Shown here piece by piece: positions 24,590 through 36,550 of a DNA stretch of 64,000 nt. The DNA is from Pterois miles (taxonomy: Eukaryota > Chordata > Actinopteri > Perciformes > Scorpaenidae), in assembly GCA_947000775.1 (NCBI GenBank), contig CAMQGK010000130.1:8267501-8331500 (forward strand), read 5' to 3'. Every line of letters begins with the position of its first letter. Within the stretch, counting starts at the first letter, position 1. The translations under genes were made by a program, and so were the position numbers. A model generated the notes under the pieces. It saw only the letters and a list, made by a program, of their open reading frames with translations. It ran no database searches and was not told where the DNA came from.

Positions 24590-25290
24590 AGGCCAGTCTG
24601 AACCAGGACTCACTAACGTTACCAAGTCTGTCCTCCCAGTCTGAACCAGGACTAACTAACTTTACCGAGTCTGTCCTCCCAGTCTGAACCAGGACTAACT
24701 AACGTTACTGAGTCTGTCCTCTCAGTCTGAACCAGGACTAACTAATGTTACGGAGTCTGTCCTCTCAGTCTGAACCAGGACTAACTAACTTTACCGAGTC
24801 TGTCCTCCCAGTCTGAACCAGGACTAACTAACTTTACCGAGTCTGTCCTCCCAGTCTGAACCAGGACTAACTAACGTTACTGAGTCTGTCCTCTCAGTCT
24901 GAACCAGGACTAACTAATGTTACGGAGTCTGTCCTCTCAGTCTGAACCAGGACTAACTAACTTTACCGAGTCTGTCCTCCCAGTCTGAACCAGGACTAAC
25001 TAACTTTACCGAGTCTGTCCTCCCAGTCTGAACCAGGACTAACTAACGTTACGGAGTCTGTCCTCTCAGTCTGAACCAGGACTAACTAACATTACTGAGT
25101 CTGTCCTCCCAGTCTGAACTAGGACTAACTAACTTTACCGAGTCTGTCCTCCCAGTCTGAACCAGGACTAACTAACGTTACCGAGTCTGTCCTCCCAGTC
25201 TGAACCAGGACTAACTAACGTTACCGAGTCTGTCCTCCCAGTCTGAACCAGGACTAACTAAGGTTACTGAGTCTGTCCTGAAGCAGCTCT
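24590..25290 (+). repeat. Minisatellite, 43-bp unit, about 16 copies
   Basis: The tandem unit contains GAACCAGGACTAACTAAC followed by (T/G)TTAC(C/T/G)GAGTCTGTCC and TC(C/T)CAGTCT. Diagnostic variants (CTTTACCG with CCCAG; CGTTACTG with CTCAG; ATGTTACGG with CTCAG) recur in the same order, giving an approximately 4-unit (172-bp) higher-order pattern at 24633-24976. The last unit breaks off at CTGTCCTGAAGCAGC near 25285. Two weaker proto-units (CAGTTGAACCAGGGATAAAT) are at 24412-24480, upstream of an A-rich interruption, which suggests the array grew from local sequence. Confidence 0.95.
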
Positions 25291-27129
25291 GACTCTGGTT
25301 CGGGTAGAGATCTGCAGGATATTGTTGTTAGTGACTTTAGACGTAATTTATTCATTTAACTTTTATTTAAATCTGGAGGAAGCATTGAGGACATGTCTTC
25401 ATTTTCAGTGATGTCTAGAGTGAAATTAAAACTGAATAAATGCACAAAAATAATGAAGAAAACAAACAAATAGAAGACAGTTAAATATAGTGATACTGAA
25501 GAGTAGAATAGTTGGTTAACATGAAAAATTGATCTAAAAAATTAGTAAGTAACCTATTTGAAATTTCTTTTGAATTTCTGCCAGATTACTCCAGTATTTA
25601 CCTCAAAATCTATCAATTACCATGAAATTTGTGGACCTGTAACCTGAAGTTTTACCAAGATTTCCTAATCATGATGAACTTGTAGGTGTATTTTGGTAAA
25701 AGAAGGAAGCAAGGAAAGGAGAAAGGGAATGTATATGTCTAAGACAGAGAGCGTGACAGACGGGAGGAACAAGAGTGGGTAGAAGAAGAGTGATGGCAGG
25801 GATTCATTTAGCAACCATTGTGGTAAAAAAAAAAAAAAATAATGCCATCTCCGCCTCCGCCTTTTAGCTGCCTCCTCCAGCACCTACACAACTTCCATAA
25901 TCTCTAAACGTGAAGCATTTTTCATAAAGATTCATCGCAAAACAATATCATTCGAGACTGTGAAATTTAATCAGGGGCTTTAAAACACAATTATGGTTAT
26001 CAGGGAGGACACGGCGGCGGCAGCGCTCCGGATCGTGGCGAGGGGTGGTGGGAGGAGCAGCAGCGGGAAGATGGAGGGACCTCCCCCGCGCTGTCTGCAC
26101 CCTAGCGCTCCTCTCCCATTTGTCACCGAGCACAATATCTCTTTGGCTGGCAGAGCTAATAATGGAGAAGTGGGGAAACGGGACTCTGGAGACCCACCTC
26201 CGCTTTGCCGTGAAGATCAGATAAGTTCTCCTCAAGTCAGAGGCCCCCGAGCCGCTGTGGATTTGCTTGTAAAGCTTGTATCATTTATAAAACGCAGCGC
26301 ACCTCGTTTGACAGCTTTTTAGGTGTGTGAATAACACAGCGCTTTATAAAAAGTGCAACTGCAGGAGCAGGATGTTTCCCCAAGCCGGAAAGAAACGCCA
26401 CTTTGCACTCATGAAAAGTTCATTTCATTTTGGTCACTCGTATCCCTCCTTTTGCTGATGCTTTGCTTTTTCATGCCTCGAGGCAAACTAGTCGCCGTTT
26501 TCTGTCTCTATTATCTTGGCGATCTGGACCCATTTATCTACCAGCGGCTTGTTTGCAGTCTGGAGACTTAACAGTTATTCATGGGATTTGAGAAGTCGTT
26601 TTCACTTAAGCAGCTACTTTCTCAACAGCCTCTGTGTTTTTTTCCCTCCTCTTTAGAGTAAACATGCTTGGAGGCACTGTACAGTGGACTGCTTCACAAT
26701 TACACACAGAGGGTTTCCTCAGAGAGCGACTGCTTGTTTTCCAGTCAAGTCATGTGTTTACCTCAAACCACGGGGGTTTCTTACTGTAAGTTGAAGAGAA
26801 ACTTTATTTTAATTACTGGTCTGATTTCCGTGTACGAACGACCATACACACTCAAATACAAGTATTCAGAAATCCCAGAAATTAGACTTCCAGGATCTTT
26901 GTTCTCGTTCTGTGTCGTTCACGACCATCTATTTCAGCCACGAGATGAAAGAGACTTTTACACGAGTGTGGGGAACTGGTGCTTTATTGTTTGACTGATC
27001 TTGTTGCCTCGTACGTGTGTGTGAAGTTCAAAGTGCTTTGTGAAAAACCGTGAGATGGATGCTGGTTGACAAGGCAACTGTTTTGATGTTATTTTTTTAT
27101 GATGTCCACCATTTTTTTTTTTGTTCATT

Positions 27130-27985
27130 CTGTCTTTAAAGCTTCAGTAGGCAATGATTTTTTTGGCATTATTGCGCAAAAATCCCATAATAACCTTTCA
27201 GTATATTGGGGTCGGGTCACAAACTTTCTCATTTTACAGCTAAACAGTACGCTACAAGTAGGGACGCATCGATTCCACTTTTTCAGAGAGCGAAACCGAT
27301 ACCTGGGCTTTGGGTATCGGCTGATACCGAGTACTGATCCAATACCGGTGTTTAATTAATAAACTGTACGCCTCACTGGGTGGAAGTGACTGGGATCATT
27401 CTTGTTTTGTTTAACAAATAAATACATAGATCTAAATTCACTGAAATGTTATTTAGATATTATTAAGATAAGAAGAAGATCGTACACCGGCAACTTAAAA
27501 ATGTAAGGTAAAATGTAATGAACGTAAACAAAACAAACATAACTTAAAATATAAAATAACGTAAAAAAAAAACAAAACATCATAACTAGTGAACAAAAAA
27601 CAACATAACTTGAAATGTAAAAATCTTTGAAAAACATAAAAACAAAGTAAACAAGTAAAATTTCCGGTATATAATGTATAGATTATTTAAAGATCCTGCA
27701 GAATTAAACTGAATAGATCATCCCTGTTGTCACCGATACCCAATCCAGCTATCTGAGTCACAATATCCGATCTGGTATAGATATCGGTCCCTGACTACAG
27801 CATATTTCTGAAAACACCTGAGGTGAAAAATAGGCATTACAACAACAGAATATTGATTCATATTTGATCAGCACTGCCTGGTTTGAGCGTTTGGTCAGAG
27901 TTCGTGAGCGATTGACTCGTGGCTCTCATAGACGGCAGCTGGACGGCAGAGTCCAGACCAGCTCTGATTGGTTGTTTTCCTCCGG
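27130..27985 (+). repeat. Dispersed repeat family C, copy 2, split by an insertion
   Basis: The left part (27136-27258: GGCATTATTGCGCAAAAAT, CAGCTAAACAGTA) and right part (27795-27985: TTTCTGAAAACACCTGAGG, ATATTGATTCATATTTGATC) align to consecutive sequence in the copy at about 17610-17960. The 536-bp block between them is a separate element. Non-coding. Confidence 0.75.
27259..27794. mobile_element. Nested TIR element (TAGGGACG ... GGTCCCTGA)
   Basis: The left end reads TAGGGACGCATCGATTCCAC, followed by CCGATACC and GTATCGGCTGATACCGA. The right end reads CCGATCTGGTATAGATATCG then GTCCCTGA, so GATACC/GGTATC words are inverted at the two ends. Flanks share a short imperfect direct repeat (GCTACAAG left, CTACAGC right). 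The uninterrupted family C copy near 17850-17880 shows the empty site. The features fit a non-autonomous hAT-like element; class is inference. Confidence 0.7.
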
Positions 27986-29179
27986 TCTGTGAAACCTTGC
28001 AGATACCATTAGGATCACCGGAGGACACAGAGGAACATCATTCTTTTCAGATTAAGATGAATCAAGTGAATAAAAATAACTTTTTAAAATTACATTTGCT
28101 CCGTTTCTACACACTACACACTTTGAGTCTCTATCGATGGTTATCCACATTATTATCTGGGGGAAATTGAACATCGCAGCAAAAAGCACTTAAACACAAC
28201 CTCTCCGTCTCTCTAACTTTACTTCATTGGCTCTCATGCGAGTCGTTATTTTCCAGAGTTGCAGATTTGTTGCAGTTGTGTAATGTTCATCGGTGTTCCC
28301 CGAAGAGGTTGCACTCTAAGAAAATGAAGGCAATTTGTTTCATTCCCCAGTTCGCCACCTTCTGTCATGCCATCTGTCTGCACTGTCACAGGCTACGTGG
28401 AGCACCAGGAACCAATGCATGCAAATGACTGCAACGAGCTCGCACTCACCACCCATAAATTCTCAAGTAAAAGCTCTTCAAATAATGCCTTGGCCTGCCG
28501 GGGCCCCAGTAAAGGCTGCGTAAAACACAAACATTTGTGGGGGGTGAAATGACTTGGCTCATGTGGTAAATTCAATCTGCATTTCCACAGCATTAATTCC
28601 TTCAGTACAACGCCATGAACTCACTGTTCAGTCGCTCTGAATCTTTAACAATTTTCACTCATTAATTCGTTCCCTTTGGTTAAAATTTGCTGAACTTATA
28701 AGCTACTGCCAGTCAAACTCAACACTTCCTAGAAGTTTCACATTAAAAGCCTTAAAAAGCTAAGATTTCTACCTTTCAGTCTGGCTGAGAGGCTGTGCTA
28801 GGTGCTGGAAGACTGAAATACCTTTGAGTGTAAGAGCGCCTGACGAGAATACAAAGAGGTTTTACACTAATTATCAAAAGCTTGAACATCAATAAATGGA
28901 GTACAGGGATTGTAGTGTGTGGAAGCTCTTTTATGTCTTTATATTAGAAGTTCTACCAGGAAGTGGTGATTCTCTCTGAGCCACGGAAAAGCTTTTAATA
29001 TGAAACATATGAGCAGGAAGTTATAGTTATTGACAGCAGCTTAAGATTAGATTTTTTTTTTTAATGCATGTACACTGGGCTGAAATTGTCAATAACAGGT
29101 AAACAGAAGAAGCAGAGACTGGAGTTTGAATCCCATGTGAAACAAACAATGTGTAGTTGTATTTGTGTTTGCAGTTATT

Positions 29180-29527
29180 TTAACCCAAAACATGATCTAT
29201 TTCTCTAAATCTAAAGAAGATGCAGTTTTGTTCCCCAAACCTAAATAAGTTATAGTTTTTTTTTCCTAAACCTAAAGAAGATGTAGTTTTGTTGCCTCAA
29301 CCTTAAGAAGTTGAAGTTTTATTGCCTGAATTTAAAGAAGTTGTAGTTTTATTATGTTCCCGAATTCTAAAGAATATGTAGTTTTGATACCTAAACTTAA
29401 AGACATTGTAGTGTTGTTGGCTAAGCCCAGTGAAGTTGTAGTTTTATTGCCTAAACCTAAAGAAGCCTTTGTATTCCAAACATGAAGTTTCTTCTTCTTA
29501 AGTTTTATTTTCCCTTTTACAACGTAC

Positions 29528-29561
<34 letters not shown>

Positions 29562-29720
29562 TTATTATTATTATTATTATTATTTGGTTCATATAGAGAT
29601 AGATAACAGCCTTGTGAACCTATTTTTGGTTTAGTAGGCCCCTACTAGCCCACAAACATGGGACAGATGTGTGTCGATAACGCCTGTTCAGTAGCCTGAT
29701 AACAGTCAGATCGATTGAGA
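29180..29720 (+). repeat. Degenerate copy of the CCTAAACCTAAAG minisatellite element
   Basis: About ten diverged units of roughly 30 bp (GTAGTTTTGTTGCC, TAAACCTAAAGAAG and variants) span 29200-29480. Downstream (29670-29720) the sequence GCCTGATAACAGTCAGATCG matches the flank of the 35.7-kb array (GCCTGATAACCGTCAGATCG, about 36512). Upstream AACATGATCTATTTCTC matches AGCATGATCTTTTCTCC near 35443. The array is therefore an internal part of a larger dispersed element with two copies here. Confidence 0.75.
29529..29584. repeat. (ATT)n microsatellite
   Basis: About 18 trinucleotide units with one phase slip in the middle (an extra T near 29562). It lies within the dispersed element that carries the degenerate minisatellite. 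Confidence 0.96.
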
Positions 29721-31723
29721 AATCTTAGTCGACGAAGACCAAAACAACAAATTAGCCGACTAAGAGGGAACAGACTTAGAAATTAGAGGTAAAGACATAT
29801 CTCCAATGCTAGCTCGTCTCAAATAAAGCCAAAATCTCCCTGCAGCTTTGGTAAATAAGGGACTCTAATTGAGGATTTAAGGCATATACACTATACAATG
29901 ACCTTTTAATGACTTCTCATAAATGGCAATAAAATGGCTCCCAGTATTTCTAGCATCCAGTGTGTATCCTACTCTGTATTTACTTTGGTAAAAATAAATT
30001 GGTCATTAGGTTCTATTGGGGCTCTTTGCATATCTCTCCCGAGCTCTGAGTGATTAATTGGCATTTCAGAGGTAAAGCCTCGGCTTAACTCTCAAGCTCT
30101 TCCAACAAATGCGTGGCTCTGTCGACCTGGTACAGCAGAGCTCCGAGATGCTTTTTGCTGTCGGACAGCCGCTGTACGTCCGTGTGCAGCGCTTCATGAA
30201 ATATTTTAGGCGACTAAACGTGTCTGCTGTCTTTTGACTTTTCCGCTGCTTGTATGTCTGTGTTTGTAAGTGTGTGTGGCTCAAGAGAAAGAGGGCAGCC
30301 TACTGTGGAAAGAAAGAGTGATCATCTCGATTCCTCTGTTCCCCGTGCTCAGCAAGTCGGCCCATCAGCGGAGTGAGAAAGCACATTTGGTGTGGGAGAG
30401 GAGGGAGGTGCTGGGTTTAGGGGTGGAGGACGACAAGGATGGAGAGATGAACCTAATAAAAAAGAGCAGAGTGGATGGCCTGAACGGCCGCACTCTGCTT
30501 GAGTTGTGTGATACATAGCAATAACGGCAAACGCATGGACTCATCAGTGGAGGACGGATCACCATTACGGCCTTATTCATCAGCGTAATTAGGGAAAGAA
30601 AGAGACGTGGGACAAGTGGCTAGCAGCACTGATGAAAGCTCATCAGCAGGCTCCCTATAGAGCGATGGCCGTTGATTGGTGCTGGGGCCATCATTGCCTG
30701 GAAACCATTCCAAACTAGGGGCTCTTCGCTCTGCTGAACGACAGTAAAATGAACTTAATTGGCTCGCAAAGGCAACTTGGCACAGGGATCATTTTTACTT
30801 CCTTAACAATCTGTGCACTGATTGTCCTGTTCTCACTCTTTTGAGTGCGTATGATGCACAATACAAATAAATATTCCCAAGAAATCTTCCACCACATTGC
30901 CTGCCCAAACCGTGAGCTTTTAGAAAAACACTCTTTTTCTCAGTTCTTTTTATAGCTCGACATAATCAAGTGTGACTCTACCTTTGCACTCTTCACTTAC
31001 TGGCGCTTCCTGTGTCAATGACCTAGAAGAAAGGCCTGCTGGTTGCTGTTGATGAAAAGAGCAGCTGCAGGTGCAAAATGTGAAATGTAACTGTAACACA
31101 AGGGGTGTGAAAAGGTTAATTCCTTACCCAGTTCCCCAATATTATCAGGTTTCCTCAAGTGTTAAGTCATTAATTTCAGACCAGTGTTTTGCCCTTTAAT
31201 CGGTTAATTTATCTAGTTTAATGGCAGCATACAACCTTGTTTCTGTTGTATAATTTATTTGCTTTCCACAAAGTTTTGCCTCGCCTGGGCGTGAATATAA
31301 CCCACGTGTATTAAGGTGCAGTACCAACAAGGGCTCACTTAGGTTGAGGCAAAAAAATAGGGCACTATTAGGTACGTATTGTACTTAGGGCCTGTAAGTA
31401 CAATACGTACGGAAAGAATAAATATGTCACTAAAAACATGTTTTACAGCTTTGAAAACAAAACATTTGGTTGAAAGTCCTGTGTTCGTAGGCGCCACAGT
31501 ATTGAGGTTCCGCCAATACATCGCCGTACCCAACCACAAGCCGACACCCCCTTTTTATTGTTATTATTGCATCAGATAACTAATGTTATCAGAAAAATTA
31601 ACAATTGAAGATAAATCAGCATGAATCAGTGCCTGACGACCTCTCCTAGCCTTAAACATTCAAGGTCATTGCCCTCACCTTAATCAGCTCGCCTTTACTT
31701 CAGCTTTTTAGTTTTTCCGCTAA

Positions 31724-31815
31724 CATGGAGGGGGCAGGATTTATGACGGATACTGCAGCCAGCCACCAGGGGGCTATCTAGGTGTTTTATGCTGTCCATT
31801 TTTAAATACAATCTG
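31724..31815 (-). repeat. Fragment of the 44.4-kb TIR element family (inverted)
   Basis: The reverse complement reads AGTGGCTGG-like sequence, then GCTGCAGTA, CGTCATAAATCCTGCC and CCTCCATGTTA. This matches about 44485-44535 (GTGGCTGGCTGCAGTACAGG, TCATAAATCCTGCCTCCTCT). It is a truncated copy with no intact termini. Confidence 0.6.
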
Positions 31816-32674
31816 TGGTTTGGACCTTTTGGGTGCCAACAGTAACAGCATGTATGTATAGTATATCTTTCTTTTATCTTTCTGTGCTTGTTAAACTCCC
31901 CTCTTCTTTAAAAGCGAATGATATGTTCCAATTTAGACGAGACTGAAAAGTTAAAAGCTTGATTTCCCCTTCATTAACACCCTTTATATGGGGTGTTCGA
32001 CTGGATGAGGTGGAAGAAAGGTAGTTGTTTGTTTTCATTGATTCATTCAGTTTTATTTGATAATCGTCTCCCAATCATCTTCTGTGATCGCCTCGTATCC
32101 CTCTCTACAGTCCCACATCAAATCTAATCTTCAACACGACACTTGTGAGATATTTTTTCTCTCCATCACAGTGAGACCCGTTGTGTCGCTGCTGAGAGAG
32201 ATGTGGTAAAAAACGCTCCGCAGCAAACAGTCATGAACCAAACGTGACCCGGGCATATAGCGGCTGGGAACCGTGTCACCCGGCAAAGCACCCGGCGGAG
32301 CTGACTAACAAAACCGAGGACGGGAGCTTTCAGTTTCATCAGTCCATTTTAAAGGCTGCAAAGTTCACTGAAGCACATTTTCCATCTTTAGTGCAGGAAT
32401 TGAAAGAAGCAATGAGGAGCTCCGATAAGATCAGTGGTAACTAAATAGGTTCCCTCTCATTCAGCTCTTCTCTTTGGTCAACACAGATTAAATTAATAAA
32501 TCTGCTACTGCAAAACTCCTTATGGCAATGTAGAATTATTTAAAGCACAGCCATTATCTTTAACATTATAAAGGCTGAAATCTGCGTCATGTGCCACCAA
32601 CCAACAGCCTTTCAGAAGAATAAGAAGAATAAAAGTTTCCTTTACTTACAATTTATGTGTATGGTGGTGCATTC

Positions 32675-33166
32675 TTAACCTTCCTGTCGTCCTTGGGTCA
32701 AATTTGACCAGTTTTCAAACTTTATTGTATCATAAACATGGTTTTTTTTGCCCCAAAATAACATGGATGAAAATAATTCAGAGCATCTGAGGTTTATTGA
32801 CCATAAATTCCCCAAAAAAGTTTAAGCATCCTTGTGGCAATGAGTTTGAATGAAGTTAGCTGCAAACATGTAACCCATGTAACTGGGTGATAATTTGTAA
32901 TGTACGCCTTATAAACAGTTTTGACCACAGGTGTCATTATGTGCTGCCATTAAAAAAAATAAAATTGTTTCAAAACAATATTCTGACTAAACATTGACAT
33001 ATAGTCTGTGATAACCCATCAACATTAGGTTCCTCTGATACCAAGTCTAGTCAAAATAATTAATTTCTGTCAGGTTGGTCAAAAAGGTGTAACACAGATT
33101 AGAGTGATAATTTATACCAAAAGGACAAAAAGTGCACAGTTGACAGGAAGACAATAGGAGGGTTAA
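32675..33166. mobile_element. TTAA-flanked TIR element (piggyBac-like MITE)
   Basis: A 492-bp block begins TTAACCTTCCTGTCGTCCTT and ends GACAGGAAGACAATAGGAGG then GTTAA. The ends are imperfect inverted repeats of about 20 bp, and both carry TTAA, the target duplicated by piggyBac-type transposases. No transposase frame is present, so it is non-autonomous. Superfamily assignment is inference from the TTAA and TIRs. Confidence 0.75.
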
Positions 33167-33169
33167 TAC

Positions 33170-33312
33170 TATGACAGTTCTCAAGATTATATTTACAAAA
33201 TCACAATATATTGCCTTGCTTATGATATTGTAATATATCATAATATATTGAATCTTAACTGTATCATGATACTTATTGTATCACCAGATTCTTGCCAACA
33301 CGCAGCCCTAGC
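33170..33312 (+). repeat. Partial copy of dispersed family A
   Basis: Contains AATATATTGAATCTTAACTG, TATCATGATACTTATTG and ATTCTTGCCAACACGCAGCC. These correspond to ATATTGAATCATAACCCC (about 377) and GATTCTTGCCAATGCGTAGC (about 870). It directly follows the TTAA element. Confidence 0.55.
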
Positions 33313-33409
33313 TTCCATACAACTAAACTGAAATCTCAATTATGTTTCAGGGGAAAAGCATTTTCTCTGAGATTACAGCCAATTTGAAACAGTTTTAAAC
33401 ACGTGGTTA

Positions 33410-33640
33410 ACATTGTCAGTTCTACTACTCAGTCAGTTCTACTACTGGGTTAGGTCCAGTAAAAACCATCATTATCTGGCTTAAAAAACTACTTCGTACT
33501 ACTACTACTGTGACTGGGCTTATTGGGGAGGGTGTCTTAAAGAGACAGGCGCTAAAACAGAGCATTTCAGACATGTTACAAAAGAAACCCCAAATACAAG
33601 ACTGAACCTGAAAATGAGCATGATATGTCCCCTTTAATGA
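33410..33640 (-). repeat. Dispersed repeat ending TTAAAGGGGACATATCATGC (minus strand)
   Basis: The + strand 3' end (33617-33637) reads AGCATGATATGTCCCCTTTAA, a terminus frequent in fish repeats and similar to the end of the block at 23035-23515. The interior has TACTACTAC units near 33500 and no coding content. The left boundary is uncertain. Confidence 0.5.
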
Positions 33641-35185
33641 GTAGTAACACAAGCTCATATTAAATTGGACTATTGGAATAACATTCTTACACATTATACC
33701 ATCTTACTAACCCAAAACTTGATAGTCTTGCAAGCGTTAGTGTACTCTTTTTTGGGTATTTTTACTTCATGAATATGATTTATAAAATCTGTACATGTGT
33801 TTCACATTTTTACCTATGCAGAGTCTGGTAAAGTCCACATAAAGTCTGCACAAACTGAACTTATACACTATGAAGTTCACTTGAGGCGCTGAAGTCTGCA
33901 GTTTTTTTGAGAGTGAATGCATCACTTCCCATTGTTAAGCAAAAGAAAAGATGATCTAATTCTTGCTTTTAGAGCTACAGCTCAAAAAGCTGTTATTAAA
34001 AATTACCAGCACATTACTTCTGCAGTACAGAGCAGTACTAGTAAATGTGTATTTATATAAAGGGTTTGGAAGAATGTATTTTTAATCATAATTAATTGTG
34101 TTAACCTTTGCAATAACCTGTCTCTCCCTCATGTTTTCCCTCTCCTACTTCCCTCTCTATGCCTCACGCCTCCACCTTATCCCCCCTTTGCTCTGGTGCA
34201 GGACAATAGCTTTTATGACTACCTCGTAATTCACAGCCGTGCGGAGGGCGAGGGGACTGGGCGGAGGGCGGCGGGCGGCGGGGGATGTAGTGGCGGATGG
34301 TCGGCCGTAGATCTCCCGACCTGATGGAAAGATCGAAGCGTGGAGGTGGGGGCACTAGAGTGGAGCGGGAAGGAGGGGTGGGCGGTGGCGCAGGACTGTC
34401 TCGCGTTAATGAATGACCACCCGACGCTGGCTTGTCATCCCGCTGGAAGAGTTAGTGCCCTTGCCTGGATGGACAGCAGAGGTGGCAATTTGTCTCTCAG
34501 CGAGCAGACGGGATCTGGACACAAGCACTTAAAAGAGCATTTGGGACGGCGCTAGGCGGGCCGAACAGAGAGATGGCTCCCCATAAAACAGCAACATGGA
34601 TTTTATCTGTCATACCTTCAAATGTAGAAATTATCACTTCAAAAAAGTTGCTGTCTTATTTTGTCACTCTTAAAAGTTTCTTTTTTTTTTTTCTTTCAAA
34701 CAAGTCCAGTTGTTGCAGCGTTCTTCCAGTCAGGTGTAGTAAGAGTTAATTGCTGGGTAAAGGAGAGCTCTTACCCATCATCAAGTGTTCAGCCATGTTG
34801 AAAAGACGCCCAAACAGTGGCCTGAGCTTTGGCGAGACTACAGTGAATTTAATTAAAATAGCTGTCTTTGTGAGACTGTGTGGGTGACCCTGTGTGTTCC
34901 CAGTTGACCTTTCTTCTGTTTTCTTTTTTACTGTACTAACTTTTGTATACGTTGGAACAAAACCGCTGCCTGTTGAAGGATCCTTTGAGGAGTGACAGCC
35001 CTTTAGACTGGTATCAGGTCATTAAATGGGCATTGTCAGTGGTTATAAGCCTCATATATGTGGTTCAGTAGGGCCCTGCTACTCCCACTTTTCATCTTTT
35101 CATATGATCAATCGACAGCGACCTCTAGCAATGCTGTAACTAGGACAGGAGTAAAAGCAGAAGTCAGACGTTGGAGTATAGACCA

Positions 35186-35435
35186 GTAGTTCCCAAACTT
35201 TTCATATCAAGAACCCCTAGACTGACAGAAATTAGACCACGGACCAACATTGTGTCCTAGAGTACCCCCACTTTTGCTTTTAGATATTTTATTATAGGAA
35301 GTGTATGAAACCCATGACCAACATAGTCATTCTTTCTGTCATTGTGTTACTAATGGAATTATAGCAAAAATAAATGATGCCTCTTTTTGCCGAAGACCTC
35401 CTGGAGCTCCTTCAAGAACCCCTGGGCATCCTATA
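35186..35435 (+). repeat. DNA-element fragment starting CAGTAGTTCCCAAACTTTT
   Basis: The start CAGTAGTTCCCAAACTTTTC is typical of hAT-derived repeats, and AAGAACCCCTAGACTGACAG and the AAGAACCCCTGGGCATCC segment near 35414 are consistent. No transposase is visible and the right terminus is not seen. The assignment is from memory of the terminal motif. Confidence 0.5.
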
Positions 35436-35439
35436 AGCC

Positions 35440-36550
35440 AAAGCATGATCTTTTCTCCTAAAATTAACTGAGTGGTTTTGTTGCTTCCACCTATAGAAGT
35501 AGACAGATTTTTTGCCTACACCTAAAGAGGTTGTAGCTGCTGTCTAAACCTAAAAAAGTTGGCATTTTGTTACCCAATCTAAAGAGGTAGTTTATTTGCC
35601 TTAAACTAAAGAAGTTGCAGTTTTGTTACCTTAACTTACAAAAGTTGAAGTTTTGTTACCTAAACATAAAGAACTTGTAGTTTTGTTCCCTAAACCTAAC
35701 TGGTTTGTTACCTCAACCTAAAGTAGTTGTAGCTTTGTTGCTGAAACCAGAGGAAGTTGTAGTTTTGTTGCCTCAATCTAAAGAAGTACTAGTTTTGTGG
35801 CCTAAACCTAATGAAGATGTAGCTTTGTTGCCTAAACCTAAAGAAGTTGTAGTTTTGTTGCCTAAATCTAAAGATGCTGTAGCTTTATTGCTGAAACCTA
35901 AGGAAGTTGTAGTTTTGTTGCCTAAACCTAAAGAAGTTGTAGTTTTGTTGCCTAAATCTAAAGATGCTGTAGCTTTGTTGCTGAAACCTAAGGAAGTTGT
36001 AGTTTTGTTGTCTAAATCTAAAGATGCTGTAGCTTTGTTGCTGAAACCTAAGGAAGTTGTAGTTTTGTTGCCTAAATCTAAAGATGCTGTAGCTTTGTTG
36101 CTGAAACCTAAGGAAGTTGTAGTTTTGTTGCCTAAATCTAAAGATGCTGTAGCTTTGTTGCTGAAACCTAAGGAAGTTGTAGTTTTGTTGCCTAAATCTA
36201 AAGATGCTGTAGCTTTGTTGCTGAAACCTAAGGAAGTTGTAGTTTTGTTGCCTAAACCTAAAGAAGTTGTAGTTTTGTTGCCTAAATCTAAAGATGCTGT
36301 AGCTTTGTTGCTGAAACCTAAGGAAGTTGTAGTTTTGTTGCCTAAATCTAAAGATGCTGTAGCTTTGTTGCTGAAACCTAAGGAAGTTGTAGTTTTGTTG
36401 CCTAAACCTAAAGAAGTTGTAGCTTTGTTGGTGAACTCTAAATAAGTTTTAGCTTTGTTGCTGAAACCTAAGGAAGCTGTAGTTTTGTTGCCTGGTAACG
36501 CCTACTGAATGGCCTGATAACCGTCAGATCGGGTGTGAGTGAAGTGAGAC
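35440..36550 (+). repeat. Minisatellite-bearing element; 30-bp unit with 60-bp higher-order repeat
   Basis: The core array (about 35700-36495) is built of a 30-bp unit carrying GTTGTAGTTTTGTTGCC then TAAACCTAAAGAA. From about 35860 a 60-bp dimer dominates: one half reads GATGCTGTAGCTTTGTTGCT with GAAACCTAAGG, the other GTTGTAGTTTTGTTGCC with TAAATCTAAA. Dimers are almost identical over 35940-36240, so homogenisation is recent. Because 30 is a multiple of three and the unit lacks a stop in one frame, a 246-codon frame (35705-36445) runs through the array; it is not a gene. The unit decays on both sides into single, diverged monomers. Confidence 0.93.

Noticed and set aside
25990..26320. GC-rich segment with 109- and 95-codon open frames on opposite strands, considered as a hidden exon or gene start
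   Set aside because: No family resemblance and no support for splice borders; both strands being open points to composition rather than coding.
35705..36445. 246-codon open frame, longest in the window
   Set aside because: It is a frame through a 30/60-bp minisatellite; the repeat length is a multiple of three, flanking monomers break the frame, and no family is recognised.
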